Shown in pieces: positions 1 through 7,821 of a stretch of DNA of 64,000 nt. Position 1 is the stretch's first letter. Every line of letters starts with the position of its first letter. The notes beneath the pieces are model-generated. The model was not told the DNA's origin. It did not search any database and saw only the letters and a list, made by a program, of their open reading frames with translations. Source of the stretch: an uncultured Hungatella sp. (GTDB taxonomy: Bacteria; Bacillota; Clostridia; Lachnospirales; Lachnospiraceae); the NCBI GenBank assembly GCA_910585645.1, contig CAJUFP010000001.1:45785-109784 (forward strand). Reading direction: 5' to 3'. The translations under genes and the position numbers were made by a program.

Positions 1-4
1 TTCT

Positions 5-14
5 ACTCCTCCCC
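5..14 (-). promoter_or_regulatory. Ribosome binding site of a gene beyond the window
   Basis: On the minus strand, just after the TGA of the first permease gene, the sequence reads GGGGAGGAG. This is a strong Shine-Dalgarno sequence with no start codon left inside the window. The ABC transporter operon therefore probably continues past the left edge. Confidence 0.5.
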
Positions 15-24
15 AGACGCGCGC

Positions 25-870
25 TCACTGCTTCACCCCCGACGCCGCCACCCCCATCTCCAGTTCCTCCTGACAATTAAGGTAAATCAGCGCCGGCAAA
101 AGACACACGATCAGAGCAGCCGCAAAAGCCACCGGTGCCTTATCCCCGGCAATCTCCGGCAAATACAGGGCAACCGGCCACAGCGTCTTATCCTTCAAAA
201 ACGTGATGGGCTGCTCCAGGCCGTTCCATCCGTCTACAAAACTTAACATCAGAGCCGTCACGATCCCCGGATACCCCAGAGGCAGCCCAATATGGGCAAA
301 CACATACCATTCCCCCGCGCCGTCCAGGCGCGCCGCCTCCACCAAAGCATGGGGAACCGTCTCAAATGACCTGGTCATAATAAACACAGGCAGAGTAGCC
401 CAAATCCCTGGCACAATCATAGCAAGATGGGTGTCCAGAAGCCCCAGTCTGTCAAGAACCAGATAATCAGACACCTGAGTCACCTGAAACGGCAGCACCA
501 TCAAAACAACATAGACACCGAACAGGACACGCCTCCCCGGAAACCGGAACCTGGCAAAAGCCCACGCCGCCGGCGCGCCCACCAGCAGCTGTCCCAAAAG
601 CATAGGCAGCACCTGGATACAAGAATTCCAGAACATCACAAAAAAGCCCGGCGACCGGATCAGCAGCTCCCCCAAAGCCTCCAAAGACGGATAGGACGGC
701 AAAAGGGCCGCTCTCACCCTGTCTCTCCCCAGCCCCAGAGGCGAAAGATATCTCCAGTACAGCTCGTCCTCAGGCATAAAAACCCCGGCAGCCATCACAA
801 GAAGGGGCGTCCACACAAAAAGACACATCCCGAAAAGCGCTGCGGTAATCCAGATCTTCCCTTTCCTCAA
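25..870 (-). CDS. Carbohydrate ABC transporter permease (MalG-like)
   Basis: Inner-membrane permease of a binding-protein-dependent sugar importer, 281 aa. Several hydrophobic segments are visible, with one N-terminal at about residues 8-30. The cytoplasmic EAA loop that docks on the ATPase is clear at about residues 178-198 (EAARLDGAG followed by LPL). The start is TTG at 868-870, about 10 nt after a GGAAGGAG that overlaps the end of the preceding permease gene; the next internal ATG would cut the first membrane segment. It is the third gene of a tight minus-strand operon after the binding lipoprotein and the other permease. No ATPase is encoded here; importers of this class often share a genome-wide ATPase such as MsmK. 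Substrate unknown. Confidence 0.85.
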   Translation of the reverse strand: MRKGKIWITAALFGMCLFVWTPLLVMAAGVFMPEDELYWRYLSPLGLGRDRVRAALLPSYPSLEALGELLIRSPGFFVMFWNSCIQVLPMLLGQLLVGAPAAWAFARFRFPGRRVLFGVYVVLMVLPFQVTQVSDYLVLDRLGLLDTHLAMIVPGIWATLPVFIMTRSFETVPHALVEAARLDGAGEWYVFAHIGLPLGYPGIVTALMLSFVDGWNGLEQPITFLKDKTLWPVALYLPEIAGDKAPVAFAAALIVCLLPALIYLNCQEELEMGVAASGVKQ

Positions 871-877
871 AGCCGTC

Positions 878-1849
878 TCACTCCTTCCCTCCTCTCCTGC
901 CGATCCACACCCCCGCGGCGGGAATCACCGCCGCGGCTGTCAGCATCACGGCAGCTGCCGTCATCTTCTGCACATCCAGATTTAAAAACCAGTGGGCAAA
1001 CAGATGGGGGATCAGATAAATACAGGAGTCCGGGTAAGACCCTGCCAGAAGGTAGGCCTCCCGGTATACCCGAAACGAATTGACTACAGAGAGAATTCCC
1101 ACCAGCCCGCAGGTCCCCCTAAGACAGGGAATTGTTACATACCGCAGCCTGGCCCAGAAGCCTGCCCCGTCCATTTTTGCCGCCTCATAAAGCTCCCCTG
1201 AGATCCCCCCAAGACCTGCCAGCCACAAGATCATGTCATACCCAATATTCTTCCACAGATATGTAGCGATCAGCACCGGAAACGCCCACCGGGAAAACGC
1301 CCAGTCAACCTCCCAGACCTGCCCTGTAGCCTCTGCCAGAAACTGGTTCAGCACCCCGTCCGGACACAGGAGGATTTTCCACACCAGCACCATGCCGGCT
1401 GCGGGGATGGTCATGGGCAGCGCCAGAGTCGTCCGAAAGATTCCATACCTGTTTCCCCTCTGCCGTCTGTTTCTCCCGTCCCGGCCTCCTCCAATACCGT
1501 CCTCCAAATCCCCGCTCTCCCCACTGGCATCCTCTCCCCCGGCCAAAAGAAGCGCCGCGCCAAAAGACAGAACCATCAACAGCGGGATACAGACCAGAAG
1601 AAACCGCGCCGTATTGCCCGCTGCCAGCCGAAAAGCCGGATTCCCCGCCACTGCCCGGTAATTCTCCAGCCCCACAAACCGCCTGCCCATGGCGTCCTGG
1701 AACGACCGCCGGACCACATCCAAAAAAGGAATTGCCGTAAACACCGTCACGCCGCCAAGGCTGGGCGCCAGAAACAGCCAGGGCGCCAGCCTCCTTTTCA
1801 CCCGTCCCGGTCTCCCCCGGCCTCCGGCGCGCCTCTCCTTCCCGGCCAT
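878..1849 (-). CDS. Carbohydrate ABC transporter permease (MalF/UgpA-like)
   Basis: Second permease of the sugar importer, 323 aa. The basic N-terminus ends in KRRLAPWLFLAPSL, the usual entry into the first membrane helix of MalF/UgpA-type permeases. An EAA loop with the pattern YEAAKMDGAGFW followed by a conserved proline lies about two thirds along. A Gly/Asp/Arg-rich hydrophilic insert (about residues 108-133) sits between two membrane helices and is not typical of the family. The ATG at 1849 follows the stop of the binding-protein gene by 2 nt, so translation is probably coupled. The protein should heterodimerise with the MalG-like permease downstream. Confidence 0.85.
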   Translation of the reverse strand: MAGKERRAGGRGRPGRVKRRLAPWLFLAPSLGGVTVFTAIPFLDVVRRSFQDAMGRRFVGLENYRAVAGNPAFRLAAGNTARFLLVCIPLLMVLSFGAALLLAGGEDASGESGDLEDGIGGGRDGRNRRQRGNRYGIFRTTLALPMTIPAAGMVLVWKILLCPDGVLNQFLAEATGQVWEVDWAFSRWAFPVLIATYLWKNIGYDMILWLAGLGGISGELYEAAKMDGAGFWARLRYVTIPCLRGTCGLVGILSVVNSFRVYREAYLLAGSYPDSCIYLIPHLFAHWFLNLDVQKMTAAAVMLTAAAVIPAAGVWIGRRGGKE

Positions 1850-1851
1850 AC

Positions 1852-4179
1852 CTACTCTGCCAGATAGATGGACAGCTTTCTCATGATCCCGTCCGCCGCC
1901 TGGTCCACTGTGGCCTTGTCCTCCAGATAATCCCCGGAGCCTTCCACGATCATCCTCATCATCGTCTCGTCCACCACCACAGGCACGGTCAGCCCCTCAA
2001 GCATACCAGCGATCTCCCGGCGCGCCTCAATATCCGGCCAGCTTCCGGAAATATGGTAATCCCCGTACCCGGAGCCAATGGAATACTCCGGCCTGTCAGT
2101 CTCCACCCAAAGCTCCAGAGCCTTTTTGTTCACCGGAAATCCGTCTACAAGGTCCTCCTTCTGCACCTCATAGGACAGAAGACAGCGGATAAATTCCTTG
2201 GCCAGATCCTCGTTGGCCGTAGATTTGTTGACCGCCGCCATGCCCTTTGGCAGGTAGATCTTGCCCGCTGGCATAAACTTACTTTCCGGATGAAGGTTTC
2301 GAACCTCCGCGGCAAGGCACAGCGCCCAGTACCCGTCCATGCGCTCAATACCGCTGTCGCACACCCCTCTGTCATACTCCGTAGCGCTGCCAGTGATTCC
2401 GTCTGACACCACATGATTGCTGACAAAATATTTTTCAAACTCATCCTCCGTAAACGCCATCTTAGAACCATTGGCATCCCCTAAAGCTTTCACGGTCTCC
2501 AGATACTTTACCAGCATCTCCCTGTCCACGGCTCCCTCTGCCCCGAACAGCTCCTCATACCGAAGATGGGCGATCTTCCGCAAAAGATTCTCATAGTTCG
2601 TAATTCGCATAAGAGGTCTTTCCCCCTGATACCCTGCCATAGTATCAAGGCTGGAATACGCCTGCAAAGCCTTCTGCTCCCCTACCAGCAGCGGAAAAGA
2701 AGCCCTGACCGGAACCTGGTACACCGCCCCGTCCTCCTGCCTGAACCCTTCCAGAAGGTTGTTCAACATATCCCCTGTGTCCTCCAGCTCCCCTGCCACA
2801 TCAGACAGGTCCATGAGAATCCCCTTTTCTATATAAGAGTCAGCCGGCAGTCCGTCCAGGATCAGCACATCAGCCCCCTTGCCGCTTAACAGCTCCGTGT
2901 TCAGCCCCGCAATCATCTCCTCCGTCACCGCGCCGCCATTTTCTACCGCGGTCCGCACTTCCACCCTTACATCCGGATGGCTGCTCTGGAACAAAGAAGC
3001 CGCCTGCCTCACTGTTGAATTGTCCTCCAGGCTGTAGACCGTAAGGGCCGACGGCGGGACGGCTGCCAGGTCCGGATCATACTTATAATGGAACATCTGT
3101 ATTCCCTTTTCCCACTCTCCTGTAAATACCCCGTAAAAATCCTGGTCGTCCCCCTCCAGAAACTTCTGCAGATTCAAGCTCCTCATCCCTAGCCGGGTCA
3201 GGCTTCCGTCTATAAGGACCTCCCACAAGGTTCCCCCTCTGTTGCCATGGGACAATCCTGTCTCATTGACCACATAAATGCCCCCATTGCCGTCCCCAAA
3301 CAGCTCCATACTCCCCCATCTGTCCTTGATCTCATCGAAATTCACTGTCTCCACGATCTTTCCTGTCTGCAAGCTGTACCTGACGATCTCACCCTCATAG
3401 ACGGTCACAAACTCCTGGCCCTCGCAGAATCCTCTCCGGTCCCCTGTATTTCCCGAAAAATCCCTGGCCATGGTAAACATCCGTTTCCCCGAAGCATCAT
3501 ACACATTGACCTCATAATAATCAAAGACGACTATCCTGCCGTCCTCCAAAATCTCAAACTTTGGCGGATGCATCCCATAGCTTTGCCCATCCTTAGGCAA
3601 AAACACGTCCTCCAGAAGTTCTGTGGACGAACCGTCGCCGTCTAACCGAAACAGATGGTAAATATACTCCTCATCCGTTCCTCCCACATAATACTTTCCG
3701 TCCGGCCCATAGGCCACATTGGCAAGATCAATCCCCCTGTCCTTTAAAATCCCGTTTCCTTCCCAGCTCTCGTCACGCTGCCACGCGCCTTCCCTGTATA
3801 TGTACCGGAAAGCATCCGTGACCTTCACGGCATCTCCTTCCCGCTCTACGGTATACAGCTCCATATTTCCGCCTTCCCCCCGCAGAAAGCCAACATACGA
3901 CTGTCCCTCCACGCTTTCCGGAAGCAGAACCTGTATCTCTCCATATCTTCCCATGGCCCCAGGCTTGCTCTTCCCCTCGCCTGGCGCCTGGCTGACTTCA
4001 GCGCCGCTGCCCTGTCCGTCTTCAAGCTGTCCGATCTGCTCCGTCCGCCCGGACGTTTCCCCGCCTGCGCCGCTTTTCTGGCAGCCGCCAAGCATGCCAG
4101 CCATCAGACCTCCCATCAAAATCCACGCCAGCCCCCGTTTGACCTGGCAAAATCCTCTCTTTTCAAACTTTCCCGTCAT
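1852..4179 (-). CDS. Large extracellular solute-binding lipoprotein with N-terminal propeller-like half
   Basis: A 775-aa exported lipoprotein, first gene of the ABC importer operon. The signal peptide ends in a lipobox (MLGGC, Cys about residue 33), followed by a Ser/Gly/Glu-rich linker. Residues of about 70-380 do not look like a binding protein: they show short beta-rich units with YGPDGKYYVGG, FEILEDGRIVVF and GDGNGGIYVV patterns, as in beta-propellers. From about residue 385 the sequence becomes a family-1 solute-binding protein (VRQAASLFQSSHPDVRVEV, GADVLILDG). Ordinary family-1 binding proteins are about 420-450 aa, so this is a fusion. Start ATG lies 11 nt after GGAGG. It is divergent from the response regulator gene; the ligand is unknown but likely a sugar from the permease type. 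Confidence 0.8.
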   Translation of the reverse strand: MTGKFEKRGFCQVKRGLAWILMGGLMAGMLGGCQKSGAGGETSGRTEQIGQLEDGQGSGAEVSQAPGEGKSKPGAMGRYGEIQVLLPESVEGQSYVGFLRGEGGNMELYTVEREGDAVKVTDAFRYIYREGAWQRDESWEGNGILKDRGIDLANVAYGPDGKYYVGGTDEEYIYHLFRLDGDGSSTELLEDVFLPKDGQSYGMHPPKFEILEDGRIVVFDYYEVNVYDASGKRMFTMARDFSGNTGDRRGFCEGQEFVTVYEGEIVRYSLQTGKIVETVNFDEIKDRWGSMELFGDGNGGIYVVNETGLSHGNRGGTLWEVLIDGSLTRLGMRSLNLQKFLEGDDQDFYGVFTGEWEKGIQMFHYKYDPDLAAVPPSALTVYSLEDNSTVRQAASLFQSSHPDVRVEVRTAVENGGAVTEEMIAGLNTELLSGKGADVLILDGLPADSYIEKGILMDLSDVAGELEDTGDMLNNLLEGFRQEDGAVYQVPVRASFPLLVGEQKALQAYSSLDTMAGYQGERPLMRITNYENLLRKIAHLRYEELFGAEGAVDREMLVKYLETVKALGDANGSKMAFTEDEFEKYFVSNHVVSDGITGSATEYDRGVCDSGIERMDGYWALCLAAEVRNLHPESKFMPAGKIYLPKGMAAVNKSTANEDLAKEFIRCLLSYEVQKEDLVDGFPVNKKALELWVETDRPEYSIGSGYGDYHISGSWPDIEARREIAGMLEGLTVPVVVDETMMRMIVEGSGDYLEDKATVDQAADGIMRKLSIYLAE

Positions 4180-4292
4180 CTTCTTAACAGCCTCCTTAAC
4201 TTTAAAATGTACCTTTCCCTTCCATCATACCCCCCATTTCTCTAAAAAACCTGTAAATACCTGGCTCCTTCAAGATTTTTTAGAGAATTTCA

Positions 4293-4301
4293 TGGTATAA
4301 T
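4293..4301 (+). promoter_or_regulatory. Extended -10 promoter of the response regulator gene
   Basis: TGGTATAAT, an extended -10 element, lies 37 nt before the regulator ATG. No good -35 box is seen at 17 nt, as is common for extended -10 promoters. Confidence 0.5.
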
Positions 4302-4337
4302 CAGCTATAGTAAAAAACAACTCACGAAAGGTGTCCC

Positions 4338-5018
4338 ATGAGAATCCTAATTATCGAAGACGACCAGGACCTGTGCCGTTTCATCGCCCTGGCCCTGGAG
4401 CAATCCGGCTGCGCTTTTGACATCTGCCACACTGGAAACGACGGCCTGTTTTTCGCCAAGAACCAGGTATACGACGCCATCATCCTGGACCGGATGCTGC
4501 CGGAGCTTGACGGCCTCACCGTCCTAAAAGCCCTCCGCCGCCACGGCATCCTGACTCCGGTTATCCTGGCCACTGCCCTGGACGGACTATGCGACCGCAT
4601 AGACGGCTTAGACGCCGGAGCGGACGACTACCTGGTAAAACCCTTTGCCGTAGAAGAGCTTATGGCCCGCATCCGGGCCGTCACCAGAAGGCCAGGGAAC
4701 CTGCAGATCTCCCCCAGCATCACCGCCCTGGGACTGACCCTGACTCCGGACAGCCGCCGGTTAGACTTTAACGGCGCGTCCCTGACTCTGTCCAAAAAAG
4801 AAGCCGCCCTTCTCGGCTTCTTTCTGAAAAATCCGGGCCAGACCCTTCCCCGCGCCAGAATCCTCTCCTACGTGTGGGGCGCGTCCAGCGAGGTGGAGGA
4901 GGGCAACCTGGACAATTACATCTACTTCCTGCGGCGGCGTCTTAAATCCCTGAAAGCCCCCATACAGCTGACCACCATCCACGGCGTAGGCTACCGCCTG
5001 GAAGAAAAAGGACAGTGA
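4338..5018 (+). CDS. OmpR/PhoB-family response regulator
   Basis: DNA-binding response regulator, 226 aa. The receiver domain (about 1-115) carries the acidic pocket EDD at residues 7-9, the phospho-acceptor Asp51 (IILDRMLPELDGL) and Lys101 (DYLVKPF). The winged-helix domain (about 130-225) has the LTLSKKEAALL start and the C-terminal YIYFLRRRLK...TIHGVGYRL signature. ATG follows GAAAGGTGTCCC. No kinase gene adjoins it; the nearest is the HisKA kinase at 15939, in the same orientation on the other side of the minus-strand exopolysaccharide operon. The pair may be a two-component system separated by that operon. An alternative is control of the divergent ABC operon by an unlinked kinase. Confidence 0.92.
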   Translation: MRILIIEDDQDLCRFIALALEQSGCAFDICHTGNDGLFFAKNQVYDAIILDRMLPELDGLTVLKALRRHGILTPVILATALDGLCDRIDGLDAGADDYLVKPFAVEELMARIRAVTRRPGNLQISPSITALGLTLTPDSRRLDFNGASLTLSKKEAALLGFFLKNPGQTLPRARILSYVWGASSEVEEGNLDNYIYFLRRRLKSLKAPIQLTTIHGVGYRLEEKGQ

Positions 5019-5043
5019 CGCATTCAAAAGTCACTGTCCTTTT
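5006..5043. terminator. Bidirectional terminator between regulator and exopolysaccharide operon
   Basis: A perfect 14-bp stem with arms at 5006-5019 and 5030-5043 (AAAAGGACAGTGAC and its complement), a 10-nt loop and U-rich or A-rich flanks on both sides. It overlaps the last codons of both convergent genes. Confidence 0.8.
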
Positions 5044-5929
5044 CCAAAAGCTCCTTTAATGGTTTATAATAATGATAGGCAAACCGAAGCCTGTCATACC
5101 CAAACTGCCGTTCCAAACGCCAGGCAGACTGCCGCAAAGCCTCCAGCCCTTCATTGGCGTAGGTGTTGATCTCCTCCAGCTCATGCTTTCCCGGCCTCTG
5201 CAGCTCATAAATGCACACGATCTCCTTTTCATACTCCCTGGCAAATCCCACCTCCCTGGCTATCTGCCCGTACTCGTCCTTCCGGTTATAATTCATCACC
5301 GCAACGCCGTCGCACCCATAGGCAATAAGCCGCTCCAGGATATCCATATTGGTGGCGTCATAAAATGTGGGAATGCACACCAGAAACTTAAGGCCCTTTT
5401 CCGAAGCGCAGGCGTAAGCCCTCTCCATACAGGCTCCGTAACCGGCCATCAGCTCCCCCCGCTTCTCCCTTCCCTCATCCCACTCATCCAGAAGGTAGGG
5501 CTCCACATCCACCATAACCCCCTGTATCCTGCCCTGATCCCTGTGGCGTTCATTGTACTCCGCCACATACCCTATCCTCTCGATCAGGGTTTTGGCGTCC
5601 CTCTCATAGGCCCATTTTGCCTCCCCCATAAGGGCAAACACCTCAATGCCCCTCTCCTCCATCCCCATAACAAAATCCGCGCTTTTCTCCTCCTCCAGAC
5701 ACTCCCTGGAAAACTGCTGATAAATGGCGGCCACGTCAGCCTTTTTTGCCACCTCGAACAAAGTCTGCGTTTCCTCCGGCTCCAAAACCCCCTCGTCCCA
5801 GCTAAACATCCCAAAACCTTCCCTGTGGTTATCCCCCGGCTCCGCTCCGGGCCCTCCAAAGCCAAGTACCGCGCCCCAGGCTGCCAGGACCGCGATCCCG
5901 CACACCGCCCAATAAATCTGTCTCCTCAT
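5024..5929 (-). CDS. Exported TIM-barrel-like protein, last gene of exopolysaccharide operon
   Basis: A 301-aa protein with an N-terminal signal or anchor helix (IYWAVCGIAVLAAWGAVLGF). The rest has the rhythm of a glycoside-hydrolase-like (beta/alpha)8 barrel: FGMFSWDEG, GIEVFALMGEAKW, IQGVMVDVEPYLLDEWD, GLKFLVCIPTF, CDGVAVMNYN, EKEIVCIYELQ. The acidic VDVEPY strand end is a plausible catalytic site, but I do not recognise a characterised family. The start at 5929 overlaps the preceding TGA as ATGA, so it is coupled to the GGDEF-EAL gene. Position in the operon suggests trimming or processing of the polymer outside the membrane, comparable in role to the hydrolases of other synthase-dependent operons. 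Function is inferred from context. Confidence 0.7.
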   Translation of the reverse strand: MRRQIYWAVCGIAVLAAWGAVLGFGGPGAEPGDNHREGFGMFSWDEGVLEPEETQTLFEVAKKADVAAIYQQFSRECLEEEKSADFVMGMEERGIEVFALMGEAKWAYERDAKTLIERIGYVAEYNERHRDQGRIQGVMVDVEPYLLDEWDEGREKRGELMAGYGACMERAYACASEKGLKFLVCIPTFYDATNMDILERLIAYGCDGVAVMNYNRKDEYGQIAREVGFAREYEKEIVCIYELQRPGKHELEEINTYANEGLEALRQSAWRLERQFGYDRLRFAYHYYKPLKELLEKDSDF

Positions 5930-7749
5930 AAACCGCCTTTCCCTGCATCTACAGACTGTTCTAACAATTTTCTGGCCGCCTCCCACGCCGGTATAGGCCG
6001 ATAAAAGCAAAACCCCTGAATCATATCACATCCCATGTCCCGCAAAAGCTCTGCCTGCTCCTCCCGCTGGGCGCCCTCCGCCATAACGGTGATCCCCAGC
6101 TGACGGCCCACCTGCACCATGGCCCTTACAATGGCATTGCCCGTATTGGTTCCCAGAAGGTCCACCAGCCGTTTATCCAGCTGCAGCACATCCGGCATAT
6201 ACGTTTCAACCTCCGCAAAAGCCGCAAACTCTTCTCCAAATTCATCCAGCGCGACCCGTACGCCTATGTCCTTCATCTGCCTGATATGCCCTATGACAAC
6301 CGAAGGTTCCTCCCTCAGGACCCGCTCCGAAACCTGAAAGATCAGCCTTGCCCTGTCAAACTGGTACATACCCACAATCTCTCTGCATTGGTCCATAAAG
6401 CCTTCTTCCTTCAGAGTCTCCGGAGAAAAATTGCAGGACATAAAAAAGTCCTCCATCCCAACCTGGTGAAGCCGCTCCAGAAACCTGCAGGCCTGGTCCA
6501 GAGAATAAAGGTCCAGCTGCCCCATCAGCCCGGCCCTCTCCATCAGGGGAATAAAACTGCCGGGAGACAGAACCCCTTTCTCCGGATGCCCCCATCGGGC
6601 CAGGGCCTCTCCCCCCGCGATCCGCCCTGTGGCCCCGTCTGTGTAAAACTGGACATACAGCTGAAACTCCTGGTTCTCCAACCCCCGCTTCATGTCCTCC
6701 TGCAGCTTTCGCTCCTCCTCAAACTGGCGGATCCAGCTGTCTGTGCAGACCTTATAGTCCAAATCCTCCCGGTACGCGTCCTGGGCCGCCTGGCTCACAT
6801 TGAGAAGAAGCTCATCCAAATCCCAGTCCCCGTCCTTTAACCGGCACAGCCCGGCTCCCACATACCTGCCGTGATTCTCCCAAAAACTCTGGACGCGTTT
6901 CAATAAAGAGGTCACCCACTGGCCTAACTCCTGATCTCCGGGACACATCCGCGCCATGACAAAGCCCTGATCGCTGACCCTGGCCAAAATATCCCTGTCC
7001 CCTGTATGATTTAAAAGCACTGAAGCCATATGGCGCAAAAACTCGTCGGTTCTCTCGCTGGTCCCTGTCCTTCTCATTTTATCCGTATCCACATGAAAAT
7101 AAACCATGGCATACAGCGCTCTGTTCTCCCGGATAACAAACTGCTGATAATTGCGGGAAAAATATTCCCTGTTGCCGATTCCCGTAAGGCTGTCCGTCTC
7201 ATCCCTTTTGTCCGCGGCCCTGCGGTACTTTCGACACCTTCCTGCCAGCCACACAGCTCCGGCCGTCAGCCCCAGGATCACCACTCCCAGCCCGCCAAAA
7301 GCCATCCTGGTCCTTCTCCTGCAGAGCGCGGGCTTTTCCTGGGAACAGCCAATGAGCATCCCGACCTTGCACTCCTGAGAAACCCCGGAAAGGAACTCCG
7401 CCAAGTCCGTCTTCAGCTGCCCCGGCGCCGCGTCTGTCATCAAAACACAATAGGAAACCTGCTCCTCCCCCAATCTTGTGTCCAGCACCAGAACTTCCCC
7501 CTGGGAACGGTGGCGAAAAGACTCCTCCCCCTCGCACCCGGAGATAATATCCACCTGTCTGTCCCTGGCCAGAGACTCTCTTAAGTCCTCCTCCCCAGGC
7601 TCGTAATACCTGATATCATAGTCCCAGCCCTCCGAAAATTCCCGGAAAAGCTGCGGAATCACTCCCTTGTAAACGCCCTCTCTGGCGTCATAGTATTCCA
7701 CTGGGTAGGAATCGGGATTTCCTGCCACATAGACGACCGCTTTTCCCAC
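5926..7749 (-). CDS. Degenerate GGDEF-EAL protein, probable c-di-GMP receptor
   Basis: A 607-aa protein. Residues 4-140 resemble an extracellular type-3 solute-binding module (VVYVAGNPDSYPVEYYDA), 150-170 form a membrane helix, about 185-340 are a GGDEF-type domain, and about 350-600 an EAL-type domain. Both enzyme domains look inactive. The GGDEF signature is replaced by VSDQGF (258-263), and the usual metal-binding Asp context is gone. In the EAL domain, EAL (381-383), N440, E558 and QGF (578-580) persist, but the catalytic ExxTE motif reads FQVSE (471-475), DDFG reads LDEFG, and the catalytic Lys of KxD is Gln (LQLDK, 522-526). Such proteins often bind c-di-GMP as receptors. The GTG start at 7749 has GGAG 9 nt upstream. 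No signal peptide precedes the sensor module; a 19-codon in-frame ORF ends exactly at the GTG. Confidence 0.85.
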   Translation of the reverse strand: MGKAVVYVAGNPDSYPVEYYDAREGVYKGVIPQLFREFSEGWDYDIRYYEPGEEDLRESLARDRQVDIISGCEGEESFRHRSQGEVLVLDTRLGEEQVSYCVLMTDAAPGQLKTDLAEFLSGVSQECKVGMLIGCSQEKPALCRRRTRMAFGGLGVVILGLTAGAVWLAGRCRKYRRAADKRDETDSLTGIGNREYFSRNYQQFVIRENRALYAMVYFHVDTDKMRRTGTSERTDEFLRHMASVLLNHTGDRDILARVSDQGFVMARMCPGDQELGQWVTSLLKRVQSFWENHGRYVGAGLCRLKDGDWDLDELLLNVSQAAQDAYREDLDYKVCTDSWIRQFEEERKLQEDMKRGLENQEFQLYVQFYTDGATGRIAGGEALARWGHPEKGVLSPGSFIPLMERAGLMGQLDLYSLDQACRFLERLHQVGMEDFFMSCNFSPETLKEEGFMDQCREIVGMYQFDRARLIFQVSERVLREEPSVVIGHIRQMKDIGVRVALDEFGEEFAAFAEVETYMPDVLQLDKRLVDLLGTNTGNAIVRAMVQVGRQLGITVMAEGAQREEQAELLRDMGCDMIQGFCFYRPIPAWEAARKLLEQSVDAGKGGL

Positions 7750-7809
7750 TTACACGTTCTCCTTCTTGTGCCTCCAGAACCCTTTTTTCAGTTCATCCAA
7801 CCCCATCAT
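7750..7809 (-). CDS. 19-codon ORF in frame with the GGDEF-EAL gene, possible truncated N-terminus
   Basis: ATGATG at 7809 has a well-spaced GGTGGAG, encodes MMGLDELKKGFWRHKKENV and stops at TAA (7750-7752). The next codon, in the same frame, is the GTG start of the GGDEF-EAL gene. Either this is a leader peptide coupling translation, or a nonsense mutation split one longer gene. The sequence GGAG inside it serves as ribosome binding site for the GTG. Confidence 0.45.
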   Translation of the reverse strand: MMGLDELKKGFWRHKKENV

Positions 7810-7821
7810 CTACACTCCACC

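Noticed and set aside
5072..6004. 310-codon plus-strand open frame
   Set aside because: Lies antisense inside the TIM-barrel gene and the end of the GGDEF-EAL gene, has Pro/Leu/His-rich composition typical of antisense frames, and lacks a ribosome binding site.
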